DNA of 64,000 bases, taken from NCBI RefSeq assembly GCF_000732945.1, contig NZ_CP008944.1:1479784-1543783 (forward strand), in the 5' to 3' direction. The DNA comes from Corynebacterium atypicum (GTDB lineage Bacteria; Actinomycetota; Actinomycetes; Mycobacteriales; Mycobacteriaceae). The notes beneath the pieces are model-generated. The model saw only the letters and a list, made by a program, of their open reading frames with translations, was not told the origin of the DNA and did no database searches. Shown here piece after piece: positions 25,892 to 34,250 of this stretch. Numbering within the stretch: the first letter of the stretch is position 1; every line of letters starts with the position of its first letter. The translations under genes were made by a program, and so were the position numbers.

Positions 25892-27796
25892 TTACTCTAG
25901 AGGCTCGCCCCCACCGCGATTTTCCTGGGTGTCCTCGTCGCCCGTGCCGTCGCCCGGCGTATCCTGGCGGCCCGGCTTCGGTTCCGCCGCATCTTCCTCA
26001 GGGCGAGTCACCCGCCAGGACGGGATGCTCGGAATGCCCGCCGGCCAGTCCTCCAGACGCTCGGCCGGCCCGGAAATTTTCTCCCCGAGAACTTGCAGAC
26101 GCGTCTCGTCTAACAGCCCGATCGACAGATGCTCGAAGCTCTCCAGCCGCGCCAGCTCAGCTCGCAACTGGTCGCCAGTGATCGCGCCGGCCAACGCGGC
26201 GTCGAGAAGCTGCTGCGTCTCCAGGGTGCAGTAGCCGGACAGGTTGCTACCGCGCGGGGTGCCCGCCGTGGCCTCTGCGGCCTTGCGCTGGGCAGACTGC
26301 CGGAACCCAAGGGAGCCGGCACCGCGATCTGCCACAGACTTACCACCGCTGGCGGGCTCGCTGGCCTCCGTGTCGTTTCCCGCGGCCGGTGGCGCAGACG
26401 AAGTGCTCGCGGCCGGCGACGCCGTAGGTTCCTCCGTTTCGACGGGCAGCGGGTCGATGGGCGCGCACCCGTAGTAGCCCGCGGCCCCGGTAATCGTCAT
26501 CGCCTCGCGGCCCCACGTAATCACGGCGTCGAGCTCGCCTTCGGGCAGGAGCTCGGCGGCCATCGTATCCATGTCCGCCGCCACAATGTCCGCGCGGATA
26601 CCCACGCTGCGCAGCGAATCAATCACCGCACGCGCCGCCGCCGACGCGGTCCGGTCCGCGGGGTCGGCGCCGATGGTCACAGCCCGGCGCTGGCTCAGCT
26701 CGCGCAGGTTCTCCGGGTTCGCGGCCTCCATCGCAGGACGCTGCGGCACCCGCACATCCACGCTGCGCCCAGCAGCAATGCGAGCCACCGTACTAGGGTC
26801 CAGCTGGCCGGCGAGCTCGCGGCGAAGCTCGGCCTGCCCCAACAGCGGCGAGGCGACATTCATGGTCAGCTTGAGTTGGCGCCCCGGATTCAGCTTCTTC
26901 AACTGGGTTCCGGCGACCAGCCCTAACGCCTGCTCGGTAGTCTCCGCCGGAGTGATATCCATAAACGGCACTTGGCCGGTGCGCATCTGATCGCTCGCCT
27001 CGAGCGCGCCGCTGACCGGGCGCAGCGTGACGATGTCGATCTGGGCCGGGTCGAGGCCCCAGAAGCGGTCGTTGCGCTGCAGCTCTATGACGCCGCGGGC
27101 GGCATCGAAATCGCGAATGAGGTACTTGCCGGCGGAGGCGGGGATCCCATCGGCGAGCGCCTCGGAAAAGTCCGAGCCACGCAGCAGGTGTGCCGGCAGC
27201 AAGTTGCTAAAGAGCTCACGCCAGCTCCTGTTGACGCGGCCGAAGTCCACCTCGACGGTCTTGCCGCTGCCAGAGACCCGAATGTTCTTGATCGTCTCGT
27301 AGCCGCCCCGGTTTTTCACCCCGGGCGTGGAGATGATGGACCGCCACAGGTAGGTGAAGTCCGATCCCGAAACCGGGGTGCCGTCAGACCACTGCGCACC
27401 GGCGGAGATCTGATAGCGAACCGTCTGCTGGGCCCCGGCAGCGGGCGTGATTTCCTCCGCTCGATCCAGCAGATCCTCGTTGCGTTGCTCCCCGGAAAAC
27501 GCCGACGGCAAGACCAATGCCGCGATGTGGTCGACGGCCTGCGAACCGTCTGCGATCAGGTGGGGGTTCACGCCTCCGCGCAGCGGGTCAATGCCCACGG
27601 TCACGCGCACCCGGGCCTCCGGCGGACGCTGCGGGGGCGGCGGCGTCGTTGTCGGCTGCTCGGCCGGCTCCTCTTCGATCGGCGGCGGGCCCGGGTTTGC
27701 CACGCCGCCCGCGCACAGCATCAGCCCCACGAAGAGCGCGGCCACCCGGCCTACTGCTGCGCCTCGCCCGGCGGGCTGCGCACTCATGTGCCTCAT
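25892..27796 (-). CDS. lpqW: LpqW-like secreted solute-binding protein (SBP family 5)
   Basis: 634 residues from the ATG at 27796, with GAGGAG 8 nt upstream. A signal peptide is present (VAALFVGLMLCAGG); the Cys could be lipidated, but the lipobox is imperfect (Leu at -1). The rest is an oligopeptide-binding-protein fold: RYQISAGAQWSDGTPVSGSDF, NKxDRFWG-like LQRNDRFWGLDPAQIDIVTLRP. A Pro/Glu-rich linker follows the signal. In mycobacteria LpqW steers the LM/LAM pathway rather than transporting peptides. Position between typA and mshB matches that gene and supports the name. A Ser/Ala/Pro-rich low-complexity insert lies near residues 470-520. Confidence 0.75.
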   Translation of the reverse strand: MRHMSAQPAGRGAAVGRVAALFVGLMLCAGGVANPGPPPIEEEPAEQPTTTPPPPQRPPEARVRVTVGIDPLRGGVNPHLIADGSQAVDHIAALVLPSAFSGEQRNEDLLDRAEEITPAAGAQQTVRYQISAGAQWSDGTPVSGSDFTYLWRSIISTPGVKNRGGYETIKNIRVSGSGKTVEVDFGRVNRSWRELFSNLLPAHLLRGSDFSEALADGIPASAGKYLIRDFDAARGVIELQRNDRFWGLDPAQIDIVTLRPVSGALEASDQMRTGQVPFMDITPAETTEQALGLVAGTQLKKLNPGRQLKLTMNVASPLLGQAELRRELAGQLDPSTVARIAAGRSVDVRVPQRPAMEAANPENLRELSQRRAVTIGADPADRTASAAARAVIDSLRSVGIRADIVAADMDTMAAELLPEGELDAVITWGREAMTITGAAGYYGCAPIDPLPVETEEPTASPAASTSSAPPAAGNDTEASEPASGGKSVADRGAGSLGFRQSAQRKAAEATAGTPRGSNLSGYCTLETQQLLDAALAGAITGDQLRAELARLESFEHLSIGLLDETRLQVLGEKISGPAERLEDWPAGIPSIPSWRVTRPEEDAAEPKPGRQDTPGDGTGDEDTQENRGGGEPLE

Positions 27797-27890
27797 CGAG
27801 GTTGCTCCTCTCCCGCAACCTGGGCCCAGCGCCGGGCTCGCGGCACCCACATCTTTGCCCGAGCATTCCGCGGCGCACCTCCGTGAGCCG

Positions 27891-29804
27891 TTACTTGTTA
27901 CGCGCCTTCTCGCGGGCGCGCGCGCGGCCCCGCTCGGTAGCGGAGAACACGAGCTTGCGCACCCGCAGCACGTCCGGAGTCACCTCGACGCACTCGTCAG
28001 TGCCGCAGAACTCCATCGCCTCATCCAGGGAAAGCGTGTGGGCCTTCGCGAGCGTGACCGTGGCGTCGGCAGTTGCCGAGCGCATGTTGGTCAGCTTCTT
28101 TTCCTTGGTGATGTTGACGTCCATGTCCTCATCACGGTTGTTCGCGCCCACGACCATGCCTTCGTACGTTTCCGCGCCGGGCTCGACGAAGAAGTTGCCG
28201 CGGTCTGCAAGCTGCTGCAGCGCGTAAGCCGTGACCTGGCCGCTGCGGTCGGCCACGAGCGAGCCAGACGGCCGGCCCTTGATCTCACCGGCCCAGTCGT
28301 CCCAGCCGTCCGAGTAGGAGTTCACGATGCCGGTGCCACGGGTTTCCGTCATGAAGGTCGTGCGGAACCCGATCAAACCTCGGGCCGGTACCCGGTACTC
28401 CATCCGGATCCAGTTGGACCCCGGGTTCGTGCCCATGGAGAGCATCGTACCTTTGCGCGCGGCCATCAGCTGCGTGATCGGCCCCTGGTAGTCGGCGGGT
28501 GCGTCGATCACGGTGTGCTCGTAGGGCTCTTGGGTCTTGCCGTCGACAATCTTGGTCACCACCTGAGGCTTGCCCACGGTCAGCTCGAAGCCTTCGCGGC
28601 GCATCGTTTCCACCAGCACAGACAACGCCATCTCGCCGCGGCCCTGGACCTCCCAGGTATCCGGGCGCTCGGTGGAGTTCACCCGGATGGAGACGTTACC
28701 GATGAGCTCCTGGTCGAGGCGGGCCTTGACCAAGCGGGCCGTCAACTTGTCGCCGCCGCCGCGCCCGGCCATCGGCGAGGTGTTCACACCGATGGTCATA
28801 GAAATTGCCGGCTCGTCCACGGTGATCCGGGGCAGCGCGACGGGATTATCGACGTCCGCGAGCGTATCGCCGATCATGATCTCATCGATGCCAGAGACCG
28901 CCGCGATATCACCGGCGATGACTTCCTCGGCGGGCACCCGATCCACGCCCTCCGTGCGCAATAGTTCGGCGATCTTGACGGTCTTGACGTGCTCGCCGCC
29001 CTCCGCGTCGTAGTGAATCCAGGCGACTTGCTGGCCCTTTTTCAACGTGCCGGCGTGGACGCGCACCAGGCCGAGGCGGCCCAAAAACGAGCTCGAGTCG
29101 AGGTTGGTCACGTGCGCCTGGAGCGGCGCGTCGATCGTGGCGGTCGGCTCCGGCAGGACGTGGTAGATCACGTCGAACAGCGGCTGCAGGTCCACCGAGT
29201 CAGGCGCGTTGCCGTTGCCCGGGTTCTCGGTGGAGGCCTTGCCTTCGCGCCCGGAGGCGTAGAGCACCGGGAGGTCGAGTAGCTGCTCGGCGGCTGCGGC
29301 AGCCTCCGCGTCTTCGAGCCCGGCGGCCAGCTCGAGGAGGAGATCCTGGGACTCTTCAACCACCTCGTCGATGCGGGCGTCCGGGCGGTCGGTCTTGTTG
29401 ACCAGGATGATCACCGGCAGCTTCGCGGCGAGCGCTTTGCCCAGCACGAAGCGCGTCTGCGGCAGCGGGCCCTCCGCGGCGTCGACAAGCAGGACCACGC
29501 CGTCGACCATGGATAGCCCGCGCTCGACCTCGCCACCAAAATCGGCGTGCCCGGGGGTGTCGATGACGTTGATGATGAGGTCCGTACCATCCTTGCCCAG
29601 GCCCTTGCGGTGAATGGCCGTGTTCTTGGCCAGGATGGTAATGCCCTTCTCCCGCTCGAGGTCGCCGGAGTCCATCACACGGTCAGTGACCTCGCCGTGG
29701 TCGCCGAAGGCGCCGGACTGTTCCAGCATGGCGTTAACGAGGGTGGTTTTGCCGTGGTCGACGTGCGCGACGATGGCCACGTTACGAAACTCAGGATGCG
29801 ACAC
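27891..29804 (-). CDS. typA: Ribosome-associated GTPase TypA/BipA
   Basis: 637 residues, full length. Translation-factor GTPase motifs are [11 protein letters not shown] (G1), EREKGITI (G2), [16 protein letters not shown] (G3) and NKTDRPDAR (G4). The EF-G-like domains follow, then the TypA C-terminal domain with [16 protein letters not shown]. BipA binds the ribosome and is involved in 50S assembly and low-temperature or stress growth. The neighbour lpqW matches the mycobacterial order. Confidence 0.96.
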   Translation of the reverse strand: MSHPEFRNVAIVAHVDHGKTTLVNAMLEQSGAFGDHGEVTDRVMDSGDLEREKGITILAKNTAIHRKGLGKDGTDLIINVIDTPGHADFGGEVERGLSMVDGVVLLVDAAEGPLPQTRFVLGKALAAKLPVIILVNKTDRPDARIDEVVEESQDLLLELAAGLEDAEAAAAAEQLLDLPVLYASGREGKASTENPGNGNAPDSVDLQPLFDVIYHVLPEPTATIDAPLQAHVTNLDSSSFLGRLGLVRVHAGTLKKGQQVAWIHYDAEGGEHVKTVKIAELLRTEGVDRVPAEEVIAGDIAAVSGIDEIMIGDTLADVDNPVALPRITVDEPAISMTIGVNTSPMAGRGGGDKLTARLVKARLDQELIGNVSIRVNSTERPDTWEVQGRGEMALSVLVETMRREGFELTVGKPQVVTKIVDGKTQEPYEHTVIDAPADYQGPITQLMAARKGTMLSMGTNPGSNWIRMEYRVPARGLIGFRTTFMTETRGTGIVNSYSDGWDDWAGEIKGRPSGSLVADRSGQVTAYALQQLADRGNFFVEPGAETYEGMVVGANNRDEDMDVNITKEKKLTNMRSATADATVTLAKAHTLSLDEAMEFCGTDECVEVTPDVLRVRKLVFSATERGRARAREKARNK

Positions 29805-30145
29805 TGCCGGGATTCTCCTAGGGGATGGGGATTTTTAAGCGACTGTCTACCCTACTCCCCTACTGCCCTGCGCGCATGTTTAGCCACCCCAGCCCCCGCG
29901 CGCGCCGCGGCCAGCAGCACCCGCCCAACCAGAAGATAACGGTTGTGTAACGAATCGCGGGCGGGGCACGACGTAGCTATCGGAGAGCGACCACTTGACT
30001 GGACTCACGCTGCGGTTAATGTTGTTAAAGAAACTGCTGAGATTAAAGTGACTAGTGTTGAGCCTGTTGGCGCTCTCCGCACGCCGGGTGTACCCCCGGC
30101 CGACCACAGCGCCACCTGCTACCGACTGCAAAGGACCTGATCAAC
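29805..30145. other. 341-bp intergenic region between divergent typA and a secreted-protein gene
   Basis: No gene fits here. The first 80 bases on the left hold the typA 5' region. A plausible promoter toward the right, TTGACT with a 16-nt spacer and TAATGT (29995-30022), lies about 120 bp before the downstream GTG start. I see no repeats or clear operator. Confidence 0.5.
29995..30022 (+). promoter_or_regulatory. Candidate sigma-A promoter of the secreted-protein gene
   Basis: The -35 element TTGACT and -10 element TAATGT are separated by 16 nt. The spacing is one short of ideal, and the -10 differs from TATAAT at two positions. It is followed by a leader of about 120 nt with no other gene. 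Confidence 0.4.
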
Positions 30146-30943
30146 GTGCTTTTCCCCGCCTTGCGCCCCGCTCGCCGCACGGCCCACCGGCGCGGGTACC
30201 TGAGCTGCGCAGCCGCGGTGACAGCCTGCGTACTGATCGCACCCCAGTTTGCGCCTGCCGCGGCACAGTCGGCCCACTCACCAGGTACGGGTACGCCCCC
30301 TGCGGCGTCCAGCTCCGGCCCCACGGGCTCGATCGCGCCGGCCTCTATCCCCGCCGCCTTGAGCTCCGCCAATCCGCTCGACGAGCTCGGCAGACCGCGC
30401 CCGGAGCTTCTGGAGCAGGCCCGCCAATTCGCGCACCAGCCCTGGGTGCCCCCGGAAGTGCGCGACATCCTGTTAAGCGCCGTCGCCTTCTTCGCCGGCA
30501 CCGGCGAGACCGGGGTCGATCTTCCCGACAACGCCCCCGAGTTCACCCAGTTCTACTGGCCGACGGTGGCCGGTCGGTGCATCGGAGGCGAACTCGACTC
30601 CGTCGGCAGCGCCCTAGCCGTGCGCGGACCCAGCGAGATCCCGGCCCCCGGTGCTGCGGCTGGCGAGACGACCTTCCTCTTCACCGCCCTCGGCACGGCC
30701 CCCGCGGCCGCAGACCAAGGCGAGATGGCCGTCGACTGGGTCAACCTGTACAGCCTCCAATTCGGCCACACGCCCCTGCGCAACCACGGGATCAACCCCG
30801 AGGGCCCGGCGACGATTTCTGGCACGGCCGCAACCGGTACCAGCCCCGTTGCGGCGGTCCTACGCGGCACCGTGCACACGGGCGACGGACCATGCACATT
30901 CCAGCCGACTGCGGCATTCCTACCGGCACGGCACGAGGGGTAA
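30146..30943 (+). CDS. Secreted Ala/Pro-rich protein of unknown function
   Basis: 265 residues from a GTG with AAAGGA upstream. A signal peptide is clear: the basic start is followed by SCAAAVTACVLIAPQFAPAAAQS, with cleavage likely after AAA. The first mature part is Ser/Pro/Ala-rich (about 40-70). The body has two Cys (GRCIGGEL and GPCTFQP) that could form a disulfide, and a WVNLYSLQFGHTPL stretch. Mycobacteria carry a comparable Ala/Pro-rich secreted protein beside the DUF402 gene, which follows here after 6 bp. The function is unknown. Confidence 0.75.
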   Translation: MLFPALRPARRTAHRRGYLSCAAAVTACVLIAPQFAPAAAQSAHSPGTGTPPAASSSGPTGSIAPASIPAALSSANPLDELGRPRPELLEQARQFAHQPWVPPEVRDILLSAVAFFAGTGETGVDLPDNAPEFTQFYWPTVAGRCIGGELDSVGSALAVRGPSEIPAPGAAAGETTFLFTALGTAPAAADQGEMAVDWVNLYSLQFGHTPLRNHGINPEGPATISGTAATGTSPVAAVLRGTVHTGDGPCTFQPTAAFLPARHEG

Positions 30944-30949
30944 CCAACG

Positions 30950-31489
30950 ATGGCTAGCCTGCATCCCGTCAAGAGGGAAACTTTCGACCCGAAAGCACTA
31001 ATCAACACCGACCCTAAGGGCTTTGCCCGGCGCGTCGATGACTTCCGGGTCACCGACTTCGGGCTTTACATGGCGCGCGGGGCCAATCACCCGCGCTTTG
31101 GCTACCTGGAGTCCTGGCTGTTGCCCGAGCTGCATTTGCGGGCCAACGTCTTCCACTTTCGCCCGGGAATCACCGCGGAGCAGGACTTCTACTTCGACGT
31201 CGCCGCCATCGAGCGAGACGCAGAAACCGGGGTGTGGTCGACCAGGGATCTCTACGTCGATCTGATCTCGGTCTCCGGCCAGCCCGTCGAGGTGCAAGAC
31301 ATTGACGAGCTCGCCGCCGCCACCTCCGCCGGCTACCTCTCGGCCGCAGAGGCCGAACAGGCGATCACCACCACCCTGGACGCCGTGGAGGGAATCACTC
31401 GGGCCAGCGACGATCCCATGGCCTGGCTCGATCGTCTTGGCATCGAACTGACGTGGGCGACGGACGTGGTGCTCGCCCCGATCGGTTAA
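30950..31489 (+). CDS. DUF402-domain protein
   Basis: 179 residues. KRETFDPKALINTDPKGF, the RGANHPRFGYLESWLLPELHL segment, and YFDVAAIERDAETGVWSTRDLYVDLIS match the DUF402 fold (also called FomD-like or nucleoside-diphosphate phosphatase-like). Conserved Asp and Glu in the DVAAIE and DLYVDL strands probably bind a divalent metal. Some members are phosphatases; the substrate here is unknown. It follows the secreted-protein gene by 6 bp and is presumably co-transcribed, as in mycobacteria. Confidence 0.82.
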   Translation: MASLHPVKRETFDPKALINTDPKGFARRVDDFRVTDFGLYMARGANHPRFGYLESWLLPELHLRANVFHFRPGITAEQDFYFDVAAIERDAETGVWSTRDLYVDLISVSGQPVEVQDIDELAAATSAGYLSAAEAEQAITTTLDAVEGITRASDDPMAWLDRLGIELTWATDVVLAPIG

Positions 31490-31646
31490 CCGCTCGCTAC
31501 CCCACTTCGGGCAAGCCGGTTAGGCAGATATTTCTCAGCACATACTAAGGTGGCGTTCACAAACGACTGGGCGTATGACACAAGGCACACTTTGGGTGTG
31601 CTGAGTACGACCACCATCGACCATCGGACTAGTGCACTCCCGTTGA

Positions 31647-31913
31647 GTTATCCGCGGGCGATTCACCAAAAAGACCGATCCTGGCGAAATTTCCAGCTTC
31701 CAGGCACGCCCCACAGAGCTGAGTTCCACGGTGGAGCTTGACAACATCACCGAGGTCGCAGTGGCTGTCTCTGTCGGCGGCCCCGGATCCGCGCTATGGA
31801 TTGGCGCCTTCGACATCCTCGGTATGAGCGTCAAGATGGCAGAAGCTACGCCTTCATGGGGAATGCCGCACCTTCCACCCAGCTGGCACCGTGATAGGCG
31901 GGCTGTCCCCGGG
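31647..31913 (+). pseudogene. Remnant of a sodium:alanine/glycine symporter (AGCS family)
   Basis: The translated frame from 31647 to about 31870 reads like the interior of an AGCS carrier. It shows IRGRFTKKTDPGEISSFQA and TVELDNITEVAVAVSVGGPG, then FDILGMSVKMAEA, where intact proteins have DPGEISHFQAL, TVGLGNIAGVAVAVSVGGPG and LGMSTKFVE. A second frame continues near 31868 with TFHPAGTVIGG, matching the following YR...DGTVSGG block, so a frameshift occurs there. Both ends of the protein are missing and many conserved residues have changed (GLGNIAG has become ELDNITE). The rest of the 429-bp gap between the DUF402 gene and rraA has no gene. Confidence 0.8.
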
Positions 31914-31918
31914 GCAGA

Positions 31919-32419
31919 TTAGGGCTTGGCGACGCCGTGCTCAGTAACAACGATGCCGTCCGCATCAGAGTAGAGCACATGACCGGGCACGAAATCCACG
32001 CCGCCGAAGCTGACTATAACGCCGCTTTCGCCTTCTCCCGTCTTGCTGGACTTACGCGGGTTAGTCCCTAGGGCCTTCAGGCCGAAATCCATACGGGCAA
32101 TAACTTCAGAATCGCGGCACGCTCCATGCACGATCACCCCGGCCCACCCATGCTCAAGCCCAGCTGCCGCGATCATGTCTCCAATCAGCGCGGTGTGCAG
32201 TGATCCGCCGCCGTCGACGACAAGGACGCCAGCAGGGTTGTCCTTGTGCAGGATCTTTTTCACTAGCGCGTTATCCTCGTGGCAGCGCACCGTGGTAATC
32301 GTCCCACAGAATTCCTTAGCGCCGCCGACGTTGCGGAACTGTGTATCGCAGCAGCGCGCTTGGGGGCCGATAATGTCCACCAGGTCTGCGGTGGGGATGA
32401 ACTCGAGGGGCAAATTCAC
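31919..32419 (-). CDS. rraA: RraA-family protein (RNase E inhibitor or HMG/oxaloacetate aldolase type)
   Basis: 166 residues from the GTG at 32419, preceded by AAGGAG. The frame is open upstream but carries no family sequence. The fold signatures are [49 protein letters not shown] and [17 protein letters not shown], as in RraA/MenG-like proteins. In E. coli RraA restrains RNase E; homologues can be metal-dependent 4-hydroxy-4-methyl-2-oxoglutarate or oxaloacetate aldolases. The GACRD motif, with its metal Asp, is present, so an aldolase is possible. It is probably transcribed apart from aceA, 148 bp away. Confidence 0.85.
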   Translation of the reverse strand: MNLPLEFIPTADLVDIIGPQARCCDTQFRNVGGAKEFCGTITTVRCHEDNALVKKILHKDNPAGVLVVDGGGSLHTALIGDMIAAAGLEHGWAGVIVHGACRDSEVIARMDFGLKALGTNPRKSSKTGEGESGVIVSFGGVDFVPGHVLYSDADGIVVTEHGVAKP

Positions 32420-32567
32420 GTTGATTCTCCTTTGATACGTGGGCAGATAGGATGCCGTGCCAGCGCCGCCCGCGAGCCTTGCACAGCGAGAAAACCGGCG
32501 TACCCGCAAGCCGCAGGCAGGTACACCGGTAGGGAGGCTTAACTTGGTAACTTGGTCCGAGCACTAG

Positions 32568-33860
32568 CTAAAACTGGCCTTCTTCGGTTGAGCCCTTCAA
32601 AGCGGTGGTCGAGGAGTTCGGGTCGACGGTGGTCGCCACGGCGTCGAAATAGCCGGCGCCCACTTCGCGCTGGTGCTTAACCGCAGTAAATCCGCGCTCT
32701 TCGGCCGCCTGGAACTCCCTGTTCTGCAGGTCCACGAAGGAGGTCATCCCGTCACGGGCGTAGCTGTAGGCGAGGTCGAACATGGCGTAGTTCAGGGCGT
32801 GGAAGCCAGCAAGCGTGATGAACTGGAAGACGAAGCCTATCTCGCCGAGCTCCTTTTGGAACTTAGCGATGTCCGTGTCGGATAGGTACTTGGACCAGTT
32901 GAAGGAAGGCGAGCAGTTGTATGCGAGCAGCTGATCCGGATACTCGGCCTTGACGGCCTCTGCAAACTGCTTGGCCAGCTCAAGGTCCGGCGTACCGGTC
33001 TCCATCCAAATGAGGTCGGCGTAGGGGGCAAACGACTTCGCGCGGTCGATGCAGGGCTCAATGCCGTTCTTGACGTAGTAGTAGCCCTCTGCCGAGCGCT
33101 CACCGGTGAGGAACTTGCGGTCGCGTTCGTCGACGTCAGAGGTCAACAGCGTCGCAGCCTCGGCATCGGTCCGCGCGACAATCACGGTCGGGGTATTAGT
33201 GACGTCCGCCGCCAAGCGCGCTGAGTTGAGGGTGCGGATGTGCTGCTGAGTCGGGATGAGCAACTTGCCGCCCAGGTGGCCGCACTTCTTCTCGCTGGCG
33301 AGCTGGTCTTCCCAGTGGGTGCCCGCGGCGCCCGCTGCAATCATGGCCTTCTGCAGCTCAAAGACGTTGAGGGCGCCGCCGAACCCGGCTTCGGCGTCAG
33401 CGACGATCGGGCGCAGCCAGTTGTCCACCGAGGTATCGCCTTCCAGCGCCGCGATTTCGTCGGCCCGGAGCAGCGCGTTGTTGATGCGACGCACGACCTG
33501 TGGCACGGAGTTAGCTGGATAGAGCGACTGATCCGGGTATGTCTGGCCGGCCAAGTTAGCGTCGCCGGCGACCTGCCACCCAGATAGGTAGACCGCTCGC
33601 AGTCCGGCGCGCACCTGTTGGACGGCCTGGTTTCCGGTCAGCGCCCCCAGGGCATTGATGTAGTGGCCGCCGCCCCGGTTGATCTCCTCCCAGAGAATTT
33701 CGGCACCGCGACGGGCCAAGGTGTGCTCCTCAACCACGGTGCCCTGCAGGGCCGCGACCTGTTCGGCGGTGAAATCTCGAGTGACTTTTTCCCAGCGCGG
33801 GTTCGTGTCCCAGTCCTTCTGGATCTCCGCTGCAGTGCGGGCCTTGCCGGTTTCAGTCAT
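32568..33860 (-). CDS. aceA: Isocitrate lyase
   Basis: 430 residues, the usual actinobacterial length. The catalytic loop [14 protein letters not shown] carries the KKCGH motif. Other blocks are [40 protein letters not shown] and [20 protein letters not shown]. The enzyme splits isocitrate into succinate and glyoxylate and is needed for growth on acetate or fatty acids. It is divergent from aceB, as in C. glutamicum. The 390-bp region between them carries GlxR- and RamA-like sites. Confidence 0.97.
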   Translation of the reverse strand: MTETGKARTAAEIQKDWDTNPRWEKVTRDFTAEQVAALQGTVVEEHTLARRGAEILWEEINRGGGHYINALGALTGNQAVQQVRAGLRAVYLSGWQVAGDANLAGQTYPDQSLYPANSVPQVVRRINNALLRADEIAALEGDTSVDNWLRPIVADAEAGFGGALNVFELQKAMIAAGAAGTHWEDQLASEKKCGHLGGKLLIPTQQHIRTLNSARLAADVTNTPTVIVARTDAEAATLLTSDVDERDRKFLTGERSAEGYYYVKNGIEPCIDRAKSFAPYADLIWMETGTPDLELAKQFAEAVKAEYPDQLLAYNCSPSFNWSKYLSDTDIAKFQKELGEIGFVFQFITLAGFHALNYAMFDLAYSYARDGMTSFVDLQNREFQAAEERGFTAVKHQREVGAGYFDAVATTVDPNSSTTALKGSTEEGQF

Positions 33861-33898
33861 GTGCTGTCACGTCCTTCGTGGTGTGATCGACAGTTAAA

Positions 33899-33914
33899 AG
33901 TGTTGCGCTTCACA
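33899..33914. promoter_or_regulatory. GlxR/CRP-like operator upstream of aceA
   Basis: AGTGTTGCGCTTCACA matches the TGTGA-N6-TCACA consensus at eight of ten positions. It lies 38 bp upstream of the aceA start. In C. glutamicum GlxR (cAMP-binding) controls both aceA and aceB, so such a site here is expected. The match is seen; binding is inferred. Confidence 0.5.
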
Positions 33915-33967
33915 CTGTGGCAAGTTTTTTAATCTCCGTCAATACTCACATCGATGGAGGCCCACAT

Positions 33968-34144
33968 GGGGGTAGCTCCCCACGAACGCGTTGCTTACAA
34001 TTTTTACTCTTTGCCCGTACGGTCCCCCGGTAATACCAATCTGTGGACCTGGCATTTTCGGATAAATCCTAGCAAACAATAAGGTCATACTACCGATCGC
34101 CGGCGATCCGCACCTTCGCCGCATGGGGGTCACCTTTCGGGGGT
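33968..34144. promoter_or_regulatory. G-run elements in the aceA-aceB region resembling RamA sites
   Basis: Runs of five G followed by T occur at 33968-33973, 34125-34130 and 34139-34144, the last two being direct repeats 14 bp apart. The complementary runs CCCC (33978-33981) and CCCCC (34024-34028) also occur. The C. glutamicum regulator RamA binds short G- or C-runs of this kind upstream of ace genes. The whole 390-bp region (33861-34250) holds no gene. Confidence 0.4.
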
Positions 34145-34250
34145 AACGCTGAAGCAAATTGGCCACAACTATTGGATGCGTGATGTTGTTCACTTAGAAT
34201 GTCCACACGAACATGAGACCGCTTACCTACAATTTTGAGGAGTTTCGAAG

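Noticed and set aside
31535..31834. Minus-strand frame of 99 codons in the DUF402-rraA gap
   Set aside because: No motif, and the opposite strand carries AGCS-like sequence, so this is a shadow of the remnant.
33941..34193. Minus-strand frame of 84 codons in the aceA-aceB gap
   Set aside because: No family match or ribosome-binding site, and it covers the regulatory region conserved in this genus.
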